Shown here: positions 10,008 to 18,919 of the stretch, in pieces
Layout: each line of letters opens with the position of its first letter
Position numbering within the stretch: position 1 is the stretch's first letter
The notes under the pieces: generated by a model
The model's input: only the letters and a program-made list of their open reading frames with translations
Told to the model about the DNA's origin: nothing
Databases searched by the model: none
Source: Veillonella sp. VA142
GTDB lineage: Bacteria; Bacillota; Negativicutes; Veillonellales; Veillonellaceae
Direction: 5' to 3'
Length of the DNA stretch: 64,000 nucleotides
NCBI RefSeq assembly: GCF_003992135.1
Contig: NZ_RQVN01000004.1
Coordinates: 80,482-144,481 of the forward strand
Program-made: the position numbers and the translations under genes

Positions 10008-11384
10008 CTAGTTACGTTGACTATAGCTCTCACATGAATCAACAAAAGCTTTTGCAGCCACTTCACTGCCAGAGAAATTAATATGTAAATAGGAGGCTAA
10101 AATATTTTTATGTGCATATCCACCTTGATACGCCTTAGGTTTACGTCCTCCAACTAGCTCAAACGCCCACGGAAACGGGCTTTGTGTAGGTGTCATAGTA
10201 GAAAAATGAAACTCATGTCCACGTAACGTATCTTTCACAGATCCTAAAATACTTGGCTCCAGCATAGTGGCACTTACATAACCTACCCGTTGTAAGCTTT
10301 GTTGCATTTCACAGGTAGCTGGTACAAGCCCTACCATAGAGTAGGTATTTCCCTCAAAATCAGTCACTGCTTCTGTCATATACATGAGACCACCGCATTC
10401 TGCATAGATTGGCATCCCTTTCTCACTGGCCTTGCGAATACTATCTTTCATAGATTCATTTTGCCCTAATTGAGACAAAAACATTTCCGGGAATCCGCCT
10501 CCAAAAAAGACACCATCAACTTCTGGTAAAGCTTGATCTTGTAGGGGGCTAAAATAATGTAATTCTGCACCTTCCGCTTCTAAGGCTGCTAAGCTAGCTG
10601 GATAATAGAAGGAAAAGGCTTCATCCATGGCGATGCCAATACGCGCTCGTTTATCTATGGTTTCTGCAGTTTCAACATCTTCTACAGATAAGTCAGATGC
10701 ACTTTTCGCCAATTCTACTAATGCATCCAAATTCACCATTACTTTTACAGCCTCACGAATGGTCGCAATAGCCTCTGTGGGATCAATTTCTGTCACTGGT
10801 GTTAATCCTAAATGACGTTCTGGTGATTGCATCCGTTCATCGCGACGGATGGCACCTAGTACAGGGATTCCTAATTTCTTCATTGCCGTCCGTATCATAT
10901 GTTCATGATTATCCGATCCTAATCGATTCAAAATAACCCCACCAAATTGTATCTCTGGATCATAATCCCGAAAGCCTTTAGCAATGGCTGCTGCGCTTTC
11001 TCCCATAGCCTTACAATCGATCACTAATACCACTGGTGCATTTAAATCTTTGGCTACTTGCGCCGTGGAACTAACACCTTCACGTCCCCCATCATAAAGG
11101 CCCATCACGCCTTCTATAATGGAAATATCTGCTGTTTCTGCTTGTCCAGCAAAAAAAGGAATCAATTTATGTGGTGGCACAAGCCAGGTATCTAAATTGT
11201 AACATTCTCGTCGGCTAGCAATTTTATGAAAGCCCGGATCAATATAGTCCGGGCCTACTTTAAATGCCTGTACCGCTTTGCCCTGCTCTGTCAAAGCCGC
11301 CAAAAGCCCTGCTACAATGGTTGTTTTTCCGACACCTGAGTTGGTGCCTGCTATGACAATTCTTGGTCGTTGTACAGTGTTCAT
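10008..11384 (-). CDS. cbiA: Cobyrinic acid a,c-diamide synthase
   Basis: Encodes 458 residues. It amidates the a and c side chains of cobyrinate using glutamine and ATP in anaerobic cobalamin synthesis. The N-terminal dethiobiotin-synthetase-like domain has the P-loop GTNSGVGKTT (residues 13-22) and KVGPDYIDPGFH. The C-terminal type I glutamine amidotransferase domain has the nucleophile Cys in YAECGGLMYM and a late HEFHFS. It begins 10 nt after the cobI stop, so the two are co-transcribed. CobB is the homologue of the aerobic route; neighbouring CbiK argues for the anaerobic name. Confidence 0.93.
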   Translation of the reverse strand: MNTVQRPRIVIAGTNSGVGKTTIVAGLLAALTEQGKAVQAFKVGPDYIDPGFHKIASRRECYNLDTWLVPPHKLIPFFAGQAETADISIIEGVMGLYDGGREGVSSTAQVAKDLNAPVVLVIDCKAMGESAAAIAKGFRDYDPEIQFGGVILNRLGSDNHEHMIRTAMKKLGIPVLGAIRRDERMQSPERHLGLTPVTEIDPTEAIATIREAVKVMVNLDALVELAKSASDLSVEDVETAETIDKRARIGIAMDEAFSFYYPASLAALEAEGAELHYFSPLQDQALPEVDGVFFGGGFPEMFLSQLGQNESMKDSIRKASEKGMPIYAECGGLMYMTEAVTDFEGNTYSMVGLVPATCEMQQSLQRVGYVSATMLEPSILGSVKDTLRGHEFHFSTMTPTQSPFPWAFELVGGRKPKAYQGGYAHKNILASYLHINFSGSEVAAKAFVDSCESYSQRN

Positions 11385-11394
11385 AACATACCTC

Positions 11395-12102
11395 TTAGCG
11401 ATCTTTACGTTTCGCCAAAATTGTAGATAAATAGTTTAATTTTGTATCAGATGGTAATGCATCTACATTGCCATAGACTTCTTCTTCTGGTAGACCAACA
11501 CGAGAAATCATCACAGCTTCTTCTGCCATATCATGTTTGCGAAGCGTTTCTTGTACTTCAGCAAAGTTTCTATATACCTTCATGATAACCGCATCATCAG
11601 CTACAGCAAGTACAGCATCAATTTTTTCTTTTGGTGCTGTGGCTGGAATAATCGCCAACACTTCTTCCTTCTCTACGATTGGGTACCCCAAGTGGGATCC
11701 AATAGCACAGAATGCAGTAACACCAGGAATAGTTTCAATCTCAAATCCAGCAGCTTCTACTAAACGATATACATACATATATGTACTGTAGAACATCGGA
11801 TCTCCCAATGTTAAGAATGCCACTTTTTTTCCTTGCTCTAGTAAGCCAGTAATGATTTGACGTGCTTCTTCCCAGCCTTTAGATTGTTCATTATTATCTA
11901 ATACCATTGGAAATACAACAGGTACGATTTCTGTATGTTCTTGAATATATGGTTCTGCAATATGTAATGCTACAGATCCATCTTTCTTTTCCGTTTTCGG
12001 CGTAATGATGGCATCTGCTTCTCCCACAATACGAGCAGCCTTTACAGTCATCAACTCAGAGTCTCCCGGACCTACACCAATACCATATAATTTACCTTTC
12101 AT
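11395..12102 (-). CDS. cbiL: Precorrin-2 / cobalt-factor II C20-methyltransferase
   Basis: Encodes 235 residues from the ATG at 12102, with GAGG 9 nt upstream; an upstream frame extension lacks a ribosome site. It is a tetrapyrrole methylase: N-terminal YGIGVGPGDSELMT binds S-adenosylmethionine, followed by FLTLGDPMFYSTYMYV and IETIPGVTAFCA, typical of the CobI/CbiL branch. With CbiK in the same cluster, the anaerobic cobalt-early CbiL function is likely. It is followed at 10 nt by cbiA. Confidence 0.9.
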   Translation of the reverse strand: MKGKLYGIGVGPGDSELMTVKAARIVGEADAIITPKTEKKDGSVALHIAEPYIQEHTEIVPVVFPMVLDNNEQSKGWEEARQIITGLLEQGKKVAFLTLGDPMFYSTYMYVYRLVEAAGFEIETIPGVTAFCAIGSHLGYPIVEKEEVLAIIPATAPKEKIDAVLAVADDAVIMKVYRNFAEVQETLRKHDMAEEAVMISRVGLPEEEVYGNVDALPSDTKLNYLSTILAKRKDR

Positions 12103-12130
12103 TAGGACACCTCTTTTATCTATCAATATT

Positions 12131-12153
12131 GAATTAGTAAGAATCACTAATTC
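12131..12153 (-). repeat. Inverted repeat in the cbiK-cbiL spacer
   Basis: GAATTAGT-aagaatc-ACTAATTC, an 8-bp perfect stem in the 165-nt spacer ahead of cbiL. It lacks a T tract and may be an operator or leader hairpin. No cobalamin riboswitch element is visible nearby. Confidence 0.35.
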
Positions 12154-12267
12154 CAAACCACTTTAACCCATTTAGTATATCATGACTTACAACGAATGTA
12201 TACGATACGACTCAGTGATTGCTCATGTTAAAAATCGCATAACCATCGATATATATGATTTATAACT

Positions 12268-13092
12268 TCAAAATCGTTTTTGATATAATCCTTGCATAGC
12301 ATCTGCCAAATGATTCAAATAAATATCTTGAATTTCTTTGTATTCTCCAAGGCCTTTTTCATAGGATACCACTTCATAGCCTGCTACTGTTAATTCAGAA
12401 AGTAAACTCTCCTCTTCTTCTCCAAATAAATCATTTAATGCATGGTCACCACAAACTAATAATAAAGGATGTAAATGCACTCTTTTGCGTTCATGACCTT
12501 CTTGTTTCCATTGTTGTAAAACATCTGCAGGCGTCGGGAAATTTTCCAAGGTAGCAACTGATGTATTGCGGAAACCTTCATACTGTAATTTTAATTGTAG
12601 TACTGCGTAAGATGCATTTCCTACATTAAACCCACCATGACCTACTAAGAATAACTCTTCTGTTGTAGGAATATTTAAAACCTTGATAAAGCGATTAATC
12701 AAAATTTGATAATCGTCTGGCACTTCCTCTTCTTGTCCCATAAAATACAAAAGAGGTCTACCAAATACGATTTCCTGTACAGAACCTTGCCCTTGGAAAG
12801 CCATAATATTTTTGCGAAGTTTATCAAACTCTGCACCACCAACTAAATGTGTAGGCTGTACAATAATACGTTCATACCCTTCTGCCACAATCGATTCCAT
12901 AGTCTCAATTTCATTTTGGAATACAATATTTCTCTCTTTTAATCTTTTAATAACAATCCGTGATGTGAAAGCTACACGAACTTCATGATTCGGATTAGCT
13001 TTACGAATGGCATCTACTACTGGAAAAATTTGATTTTCTCTAGCACTATCCACAGTAGAGCCAAAAGATGTGACTAATATAATCTCTTTCAT
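12268..13092 (-). CDS. cbiK: Sirohydrochlorin cobaltochelatase
   Basis: Encodes 274 residues from the ATG at 13092, with GAGG 6 nt upstream; an in-frame GTG four codons earlier overlaps the ribosome site. It inserts Co2+ into sirohydrochlorin, committing to anaerobic B12 synthesis. Family features are the LVTSFGSTVDSARE start, IIVQPTHLVGGAEF and LVGHGGFNVGNASY with the metal-site His, and HLHPLLLVCGDHALND near the C-terminus. No signal peptide is seen, so it is cytosolic. It lies upstream of cbiL and cbiA. Confidence 0.93.
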   Translation of the reverse strand: MKEIILVTSFGSTVDSARENQIFPVVDAIRKANPNHEVRVAFTSRIVIKRLKERNIVFQNEIETMESIVAEGYERIIVQPTHLVGGAEFDKLRKNIMAFQGQGSVQEIVFGRPLLYFMGQEEEVPDDYQILINRFIKVLNIPTTEELFLVGHGGFNVGNASYAVLQLKLQYEGFRNTSVATLENFPTPADVLQQWKQEGHERKRVHLHPLLLVCGDHALNDLFGEEEESLLSELTVAGYEVVSYEKGLGEYKEIQDIYLNHLADAMQGLYQKRF

Positions 13093-13179
13093 ATTGTACC
13101 TCACCTTTAAATTAAGAATATACTTTGCTTATAGTGTATAAAAAAAATAGAGTTCTGTAAAATAAATATAAGTCATTAT

Positions 13180-13223
13180 AAAAAAGCTATACCCAGTCGC
13201 TTACATAACAACTGGGTATAGCT
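13180..13223 (-). terminator. Terminator of the ctsR-clpC operon
   Basis: AGCTATACCCAGT pairs perfectly with ACTGGGTATAGCT (13 bp, 13-nt loop), then T6 on the minus strand. Confidence 0.9.
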
Positions 13224-13234
13224 CGTTTCTTTTA

Positions 13235-15655
13235 TTACTTCACGGTAATCGCAATATCATCCTGTTCTACTACCACATGAATTGTTTTACCTTCTGACGC
13301 TTTTCCTTCTAAGATTGCATCAGAAATTGGATCTTCTACCAACCGTTGGATGGCTCGTTTCAATGGTCTTGCTCCCATAGCAAAGTCTGTTCCTTCTGCT
13401 ACGATTTTCTCCATAGCTTCATCAGATACTTCTAATTCCATACCTTGTTCATGTAATCGTGTTGTCACAGACTGTAGCAGAATACGCACAATACTTTGTA
13501 ATTGCTTTGTTTCTAGAGCGTGGAACACAATCATTTCATCAATCCGATTCAAAAACTCTGGACGGAAATGAGCCTTCACAGCTTGGAGCACATCTTTTTT
13601 CATAGACTCTGTATCTTTTCCGCTTTCTTGTTCCCCTTTAGCGGCTAAAAATCCCATAGCTGCTGTATCTTCTTTAAGGTACTTCGCTCCTAAGTTACTT
13701 GTCATAATAATCACGGTATTTCTGAAATCGACTGTACGACCTTGGTTATCTGTTAATCGTCCATCATCCAACACTTGCAATAACATATTAAAGAAATCTG
13801 GATGTGCCTTTTCTACTTCATCAAAGAGAACCACACTATATGGACGACGACGAACAGCCTCAGTTAATTGACCCCCTTCATCATATCCAACATAGCCCGG
13901 AGGCGCTCCCACTAAACGGCTCACCGCATGTTTTTCCATATACTCTGACATGTCGATACGAATCATGGCATTTTCATCACCAAATAAATTGGATGCTAAA
14001 GATCTAGCTAGTTCTGTTTTACCAACCCCAGTAGGGCCTAAGAATAAGAAGGAACCAATAGGGCGTTTAGGATCTTTTAATCCAGCTCTAGCACGACGAA
14101 CAGCTTTTGATACAGCTATCACCGCTTCATCTTGACCGATGACACGTTGGTGTAACTCTTCTTCCAATCGTAGCAACCGTTCCGATTCTTCCTCCGCCAC
14201 ACGTGAAACAGGAATACCACTCCATTCAGATACTACTGCAGCAATTTCAGACTCTGTAACCACTAACTTGGATTCGCTATCTTTTTTGCTATCTTCTTGT
14301 TTTGATGCGATATCAGACTCTAATTCTTTTTCTTTATCACGAAGTGTAGCTGCTCGTTCAAAGTCTTGGGCTGTTACAGCTGCTTCTTTTTCTTTTTGTA
14401 CTTGCACCAGTTCATCTTCTAATGCTTTTACATCCGGAGTCGCTGTAAACACAGCCATACGGATTTTAGAGGCCGCCTCATCCATCACATCAATGGCCTT
14501 ATCTGGCAAGAATCGATCTGCAATATACCGGCTAGATAAATGTACTGCTGCTGCCAAGGCTTCATCAGTAATTTGTACCTTATGGAATGCTTCGTAGCGA
14601 TCACGTAAACCCTTCAAAATAGATAAGGCATCTTCTTCACTTGGTTCACCTACTTGTACAGGTTGGAAACGACGTTCTAGGGCAGCGTCTTTTTCAATAT
14701 GTTTCTTATATTCATCTAAAGTAGTAGCACCAATCACTTGGAAATTACCACGAGCTAAAGCTGGTTTTAGGATATTCGCTGCATCCATGGCCCCTTCTGT
14801 AGCACCTGCTCCAATCAAAGTATGAATTTCGTCAATGAATACTATCATATCCTCATGATTTTGCACTTCATCCATTACTTTTTTTAAGCGTTCTTCAAAT
14901 TCACCACGATATTTCGCTCCTGCTAACATGGAGCTTAAACTTACAGAGATAATCCGTTTATCTCGTAATACATCTGGCACATCTCCACTGACTATACGCT
15001 GTGCTAATCCTTCAGCAATAGCCGTTTTGCCAACACCTGGCTCACCAATGAGCACAGGATTATTTTTTGTCCGGCGACTTAAAATTTGTATCACTCTTTG
15101 AATTTCTGTATCACGCCCTATCACTGGGTCAATTTTCCCTTGTTTTGCACTTTCATTAAGATCTGTAGCATAATCAGAAATTTCACCTAAATCACTAGCT
15201 GCTGTTTGATTAGAACTTTGTTCTTCTCCCCCTACAATAGCATTTACTTTTTCTACTACATCTTCAGGACGAATCCCTTTCGCCGCCAATAATTGCATAG
15301 CTACGCCGCCACCATCATACAGTAGGCCCAATAAAATGTGCTCTGTACCAATGTAGTTATGTCCACGGCTATTGGCTGCTTGTTGCGCTAAATCTAATAC
15401 ATGTTTCGTACGAGGTGTCATTTGTAATTGTCCACCACTATGTGTACCTTTACCAACTGCATGAATCACTTCTTGTTCCAACGCCTTGCCTTCTATGCCT
15501 AAGGCTTTCAAAGCACGGGCAGACACTGATTTTTCTTCTTCTACAAGACCTAATAACAAATGTTCAGTTCCTACATAATTATGTTTATATTCAATTGCTT
15601 TTTCTTGGGCAATGGCTAAGGCCCGTTTTGCCCCTTCTGTGTATCTTTCTATCAT
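13235..15655 (-). CDS. clpC: ATP-dependent Clp protease ATPase subunit ClpC
   Basis: Encodes 806 residues, the normal ClpC length. It has two N-terminal Clp repeats (about 1-145, with two [20 protein letters not shown] copies) and a first AAA+ module with Walker [14 protein letters not shown] and Walker [11 protein letters not shown] middle segment carries a UVR motif ([22 protein letters not shown]) for McsB/adaptor contact. The second AAA+ module has [13 protein letters not shown] and [24 protein letters not shown]. It unfolds substrates, including arginine-phosphorylated proteins, for ClpP. The start codon overlaps the mcsB stop by 4 nt. It is repressed by CtsR at the operon promoter. Confidence 0.97.
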   Translation of the reverse strand: MIERYTEGAKRALAIAQEKAIEYKHNYVGTEHLLLGLVEEEKSVSARALKALGIEGKALEQEVIHAVGKGTHSGGQLQMTPRTKHVLDLAQQAANSRGHNYIGTEHILLGLLYDGGGVAMQLLAAKGIRPEDVVEKVNAIVGGEEQSSNQTAASDLGEISDYATDLNESAKQGKIDPVIGRDTEIQRVIQILSRRTKNNPVLIGEPGVGKTAIAEGLAQRIVSGDVPDVLRDKRIISVSLSSMLAGAKYRGEFEERLKKVMDEVQNHEDMIVFIDEIHTLIGAGATEGAMDAANILKPALARGNFQVIGATTLDEYKKHIEKDAALERRFQPVQVGEPSEEDALSILKGLRDRYEAFHKVQITDEALAAAVHLSSRYIADRFLPDKAIDVMDEAASKIRMAVFTATPDVKALEDELVQVQKEKEAAVTAQDFERAATLRDKEKELESDIASKQEDSKKDSESKLVVTESEIAAVVSEWSGIPVSRVAEEESERLLRLEEELHQRVIGQDEAVIAVSKAVRRARAGLKDPKRPIGSFLFLGPTGVGKTELARSLASNLFGDENAMIRIDMSEYMEKHAVSRLVGAPPGYVGYDEGGQLTEAVRRRPYSVVLFDEVEKAHPDFFNMLLQVLDDGRLTDNQGRTVDFRNTVIIMTSNLGAKYLKEDTAAMGFLAAKGEQESGKDTESMKKDVLQAVKAHFRPEFLNRIDEMIVFHALETKQLQSIVRILLQSVTTRLHEQGMELEVSDEAMEKIVAEGTDFAMGARPLKRAIQRLVEDPISDAILEGKASEGKTIHVVVEQDDIAITVK

Positions 15656-16725
15656 GATTTTCCTCCTTTTAAACCTCGTAACAAGGTATCTCGTATCACT
15701 TGTGCCCGTTGACTATCACGTTCTTGCGTACCCATCGACTCTTTCCCTACTAATTTAGCTAGGAAATTTGGTCTTGTTATGACTAGCATTTCATGAAAGT
15801 TCATCGTCACATCTATTAATTTCATATCTATGCCTAACTGCACATCACTCAACAAAGCCAAGGCTTCTTCTCCCGAAATACGGCGTGCATGTGTTAAGAT
15901 ACCATAGGACCTCCATACCTTATCTTCTATACCTTCTTTGTCTGTTGTCCACAATTCGGCTCTAGCTTTTTCTTCCTCTTTTACTACACCTTGAATAATC
16001 TGTGAAAGCTGTTCAATTGTCGCCTGCTCACTAATTCCCATAGTTTGCTGATTTGAGATTTGATATACATGGCCTAACCCCTCAGATCCTTCACCATATA
16101 ACCCACGCACAGAATACCCCATGCGAATAATACTACGGATAATACGTTGTAGTTTCCCTGTCATTGATAAAGCTGGTACATGGACCATCACAGATGCTCT
16201 CATTCCTGTTCCTACATTAGTAGGACAGGCTGTTAAATACCCAAACTCTTTTGAAAACGCATAGTCATATTTACTTTCTATCACATCATCGATGGCTATG
16301 GCTCGTTCATAAGCTTTTTCTAATTGTAGTCCCAATTCCATCGACTGAATACGCAAATGATCTTCTTCGTTCACCATAATGGAAATACGAGAATCTTCAG
16401 AAATGATGACGCTTCGTCCTGAACTCGGAGTAGCCAAATTAGGAGAAATTAGGTGCTTTTCTACCAATACATCTCGTTCAACAGCACTTAACGATTCCAA
16501 GTTAATTTTTGAAAAGCTTTTTCCATAAACTGTTTGCAAGGGGGTAATCATAGACCGCATATACCCATCAACTTTGGTCAAATCACTGATATCTCCTCGA
16601 TTCGTAAAAGGTATACCCTTAAAATTTCTTGCTAATCGAATACGACTTGATAATACAATACGATGATCTAAGTCGCTTTCTTTCATCCAAGGTGACAACG
16701 CCTCATCTAAAATAGTATGTAACAT
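15652..16725 (-). CDS. mcsB: Protein-arginine kinase McsB
   Basis: Encodes 357 residues. It belongs to the phosphagen-kinase superfamily and phosphorylates arginines of misfolded proteins as a ClpC degradation tag, and inactivates CtsR under stress (known for Bacillus). Visible motifs are VLSSRIRLARN near the N-terminus and the active-site Cys loop TACPTNVGTGMRASVMVHVP, followed by RGLYGEGSEG. It lies 9 nt downstream of mcsA and overlaps clpC by 4 nt. Confidence 0.96.
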   Translation of the reverse strand: MLHTILDEALSPWMKESDLDHRIVLSSRIRLARNFKGIPFTNRGDISDLTKVDGYMRSMITPLQTVYGKSFSKINLESLSAVERDVLVEKHLISPNLATPSSGRSVIISEDSRISIMVNEEDHLRIQSMELGLQLEKAYERAIAIDDVIESKYDYAFSKEFGYLTACPTNVGTGMRASVMVHVPALSMTGKLQRIIRSIIRMGYSVRGLYGEGSEGLGHVYQISNQQTMGISEQATIEQLSQIIQGVVKEEEKARAELWTTDKEGIEDKVWRSYGILTHARRISGEEALALLSDVQLGIDMKLIDVTMNFHEMLVITRPNFLAKLVGKESMGTQERDSQRAQVIRDTLLRGLKGGKS

Positions 16726-16734
16726 AGACCCTCC

Positions 16735-17253
16735 TTACATCGATTCTTTAGACTGTTCCAAAGACTTAATTTTGTCACGAATTTGTGCAGCTTTTTCAAA
16801 CTGCTCTTGTTTTACCGCCTGAATTAGCTCATTTCGCAATTGTTTAATAGTTTGCTCTACTTTCAAATCTGCTGCCCCGCGCTGAGGAATGCGGCCTTCA
16901 TAAGAAGTAGATCCTTGAATCCGCTTAATTAATGGAACTAAATGCGTCTGAAAAGCCTCGTAGCACCCATCACAACCTAATCGACCTTGATGATTAAAAG
17001 CTGATATAGTCATTCCGCACTGTGGACAAGTACTTACTTTGCTGTTCCCTAGTGCACTTTGAGGATACATAACATTGGCAAAAAATTGATTATTGAAAAA
17101 TGTATCATCAAACATAGAGGAAAACATAGATTCCTTCCCCTGCTCCTTTTGATTTGCACACTGTTGACAATAATGATGCTCTTCTTTCACTCCATTTACA
17201 ATAGATGTCATATGAATATTGGCATTCTCTTTACCACAAGAATCACATTTCAT
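16735..17253 (-). CDS. mcsA: McsA, activator of McsB
   Basis: Encodes 172 residues. Four CxxC pairs are visible (CDSCGKEN, CQQC, CPQCGMT, CDGC), the two zinc-binding modules of McsA. The C-terminal UVR motif (LIQAVKQEQFEKAAQIRDKI) resembles that of ClpC and UvrB. It stimulates McsB kinase activity in the CtsR stress circuit. It lies between ctsR (3 nt upstream) and mcsB (9 nt downstream). Confidence 0.95.
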   Translation of the reverse strand: MKCDSCGKENANIHMTSIVNGVKEEHHYCQQCANQKEQGKESMFSSMFDDTFFNNQFFANVMYPQSALGNSKVSTCPQCGMTISAFNHQGRLGCDGCYEAFQTHLVPLIKRIQGSTSYEGRIPQRGAADLKVEQTIKQLRNELIQAVKQEQFEKAAQIRDKIKSLEQSKESM

Positions 17254-17256
17254 CTC

Positions 17257-17736
17257 CTACACCTCCTCATTCACAATGTTCATAATAGCTTGATAAAAAC
17301 GTTCTGCTGCTTCCTTTCTACGTTCTACTGGTACATCTTGTAAAATTCTAACAAATGCTTCATGTAACATAGCTGCTTCACGCTTTGTAATACGTGCTTC
17401 TTTCATATGTTGGAATAATACTTGGTCAATGTGACCAATTGTAATAACAGGTTCCTCTTCATTGCGCTTTTTAGTTTTTCCTAAGGGAATCAAGACCTGT
17501 CTCCTTACTGGTTCCATAACTCTAGTAATCGTGATAGATCCTCCTAGTCCTCGTCTGGATTGAACAATAAATCCTCTGTCATTGGAAAAGCGCGTACTTA
17601 ATACATAGCTAATTTGTGAAGGAGCACAATCTAATACCTCAGCTAGTTCATTTCTCCTCACTGTAATACCTTCCTGTTCTTCTAGTAACTTCGTCAGTAT
17701 AAATTGTTCAATCTTATCTGCTAAAACACTCATCAT
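17257..17736 (-). CDS. ctsR: CtsR, repressor of class III stress genes
   Basis: Encodes 159 residues, the family size. The N-terminal winged helix (RRNELAEVLDCAPSQISYVLSTRF) and the following RGFIVQSRRGLGGSITI match the CtsR DNA-binding domain with its arginine-rich wing. It represses its own operon, and probably other clp genes, by binding tandem heptamers. Here the operon promoter carries such heptamers (17830-17912). A GAAAGAGG ribosome site precedes the start. It is first in ctsR-mcsA-mcsB-clpC. Confidence 0.96.
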   Translation of the reverse strand: MMSVLADKIEQFILTKLLEEQEGITVRRNELAEVLDCAPSQISYVLSTRFSNDRGFIVQSRRGLGGSITITRVMEPVRRQVLIPLGKTKKRNEEEPVITIGHIDQVLFQHMKEARITKREAAMLHEAFVRILQDVPVERRKEAAERFYQAIMNIVNEEV

Positions 17737-17829
17737 ACAACCTCTTTCTTTTTATATAATGTTCTATTCACTACCATTAGGCTATAACTCTTTTAACAAC
17801 ATTCTATGACAATGAATATACTCATCAAT

Positions 17830-17912
17830 ATTTGACTTTTTGTTCTTTTCTATGGGTAAAGTATATCTGACTTTTTGACCTTTGTCAATTACTTTTTTGA
17901 CTTTTTGACTTT
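17830..17912 (-). promoter_or_regulatory. ctsR promoter with CtsR operator heptamers
   Basis: Minus strand TTGACA (17883-17888), 17-nt spacer, TATACT (17860-17865). The spacer contains GGTCAAAAAGTCAGA, a near match to the CtsR box (GGTCAAANANRGTCAAA). A second tandem AGTCAAAAAGTCAAA lies just upstream (17897-17912), and a half site (AAAAAGTCAAA, 17831-17841) lies downstream. Operator and core promoter overlap, fitting direct repression. Confidence 0.88.
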
Positions 17913-17975
17913 ATTAGTAAAAAATATTGGAATTACTCATATATGTAGCTCCAACATTGATTTTTAAAGCAGAAA

Positions 17976-18007
17976 TAGGTAGCCTTTCTAATAGAAAAGC
18001 TACCTAT
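17976..18007 (-). terminator. Hairpin downstream of ferritin
   Basis: TAGGTAGCCTTTCT-aat-AGAAAAGCTACCTA, a 14-bp stem with one mismatch. The minus-strand flank TTTCTGCTTT is a poor U tract, so this is only a tentative ferritin terminator. Confidence 0.5.
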
Positions 18008-18029
18008 AATATATTCTAGCAAACAACAT

Positions 18030-18155
18030 CACTCTTACAAATATCAATTTGTGTTTATGTGTTATGTGTTAGGTTTGTGTGTTTGTGTGTTTGTGTGTTT
18101 GTGTGTTTTATATGTGTTAGGTTTGATATGAAGTTCCCACTTCACTGTAAGAGTG
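18030..18155. repeat. VNTR TTTGTGTG x4 framed by direct and inverted repeats
   Basis: Four perfect copies of the 8-mer TTTGTGTG (18074-18105). A direct repeat TATGTGTTAGGTTTG flanks the tract on both sides. An outer inverted repeat CACTCTTACA (18030-18039) / TGTAAGAGTG (18146-18155) encloses it, and a small GAAGT/ACTTC hairpin lies between. It lies immediately 3' of the ferritin gene. Confidence 0.85.
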
Positions 18156-18165
18156 AGTGTATCAA

Positions 18166-18651
18166 TTATTGACGGCTGCCTAATTTGGAGTCCAAGAATA
18201 ACTGTGCAGAACGGCTATCTTGTGCAAATGTGAATTGATCTACTAAGTCAGTTGCATTTGCTTCTTCTTCCACTTGTTCTTCTACGAACCAGTTTAAGAA
18301 AGATACTGTTGCATAATCTTTTTCTTCTAATGCTAATGCATATAAGTCGTGGATTTTGCCAGTAATCATTTGTTCATGAGCTAATACAGCTTTTGCTACT
18401 TCTAAAGGATTTGTCAATGCAGATGCAGTATTTTTTACATCACCTAAAGTTACTTTTTCATTGTTACTTTGTAAGTAATCAATGAATTTGAAAGCATGAG
18501 TTACTTCTTCTTGGTATTGTGCACGTAACCATGCAGAGAAACCTTTGAAGTTAGCATCAGCCATAGCTAAGGAAAGTGCTAAATATGTGGATGCTGCATT
18601 AAATTCGAAAATTACTTGTTCGTTAAGAGCTTGTGCTACTTTTTGATTCAT
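18166..18651 (-). CDS. ftnA: Ferritin (non-haem iron storage)
   Basis: Encodes 161 residues from the ATG at 18651 (GAGG 9 nt upstream); an ATG five codons earlier overlaps that ribosome site. It is a four-helix ferritin: NEQVIFEFNAASTYLALS supplies the first ferroxidase Glu, QYQEEVTHAFKFIDYL the Glu-x-x-His pair, and NWFVEEQVEEEANATDLVDQF the later ligands. No haem-binding bacterioferritin Met is evident. It stores iron and limits Fenton chemistry. Monocistronic, with its own promoter and a palindrome near the start site. The symbol is by family only. Confidence 0.9.
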   Translation of the reverse strand: MNQKVAQALNEQVIFEFNAASTYLALSLAMADANFKGFSAWLRAQYQEEVTHAFKFIDYLQSNNEKVTLGDVKNTASALTNPLEVAKAVLAHEQMITGKIHDLYALALEEKDYATVSFLNWFVEEQVEEEANATDLVDQFTFAQDSRSAQLFLDSKLGSRQ

Positions 18652-18692
18652 GTTTTTATACCTCATATATACTTATATAAACTAAATAAAAT

Positions 18693-18746
18693 CGATATCT
18701 TCTCATATCGTGATTTCATTATAACAGACTAATCGAAATAAATCAA
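18693..18746 (-). promoter_or_regulatory. Ferritin promoter with downstream palindrome
   Basis: Minus strand TTGATT (18741-18746), 17-nt spacer, perfect TATAAT (18718-18723). Just downstream of the predicted start site lies CGATAT-cttctc-ATATCG (18693-18710), a candidate operator. It is not an obvious Fur box. Confidence 0.6.
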
Positions 18747-18919
18747 TCTTCTTTTTCTATTTTTTTCGATTTTTTATCATTATTTTTAGATTTTGAGAAG
18801 GACTATATATTATATGGACTGAAATGCTCAATCATTCATGCATATCTCTATGAAAGAGAGTATACTATCTATGCAAGAACTTTCATTATATAATATTATA
18901 CACATTGGAGGTGAGATAT

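Noticed and set aside
12103..13234. Cobalamin riboswitch near the B12 genes
   Set aside because: No B12-box-like sequence or conserved leader structure could be seen in the spacers.
18071..18110. Possible CRISPR-like array
   Set aside because: Units are 8 bp and contiguous with no spacers; it is a simple VNTR, and no cas genes are present.
18780..18905. Zur box upstream of the CobW operon
   Set aside because: No sequence resembling the Bacillus or proteobacterial Zur consensus could be found in the upstream 125 nt.
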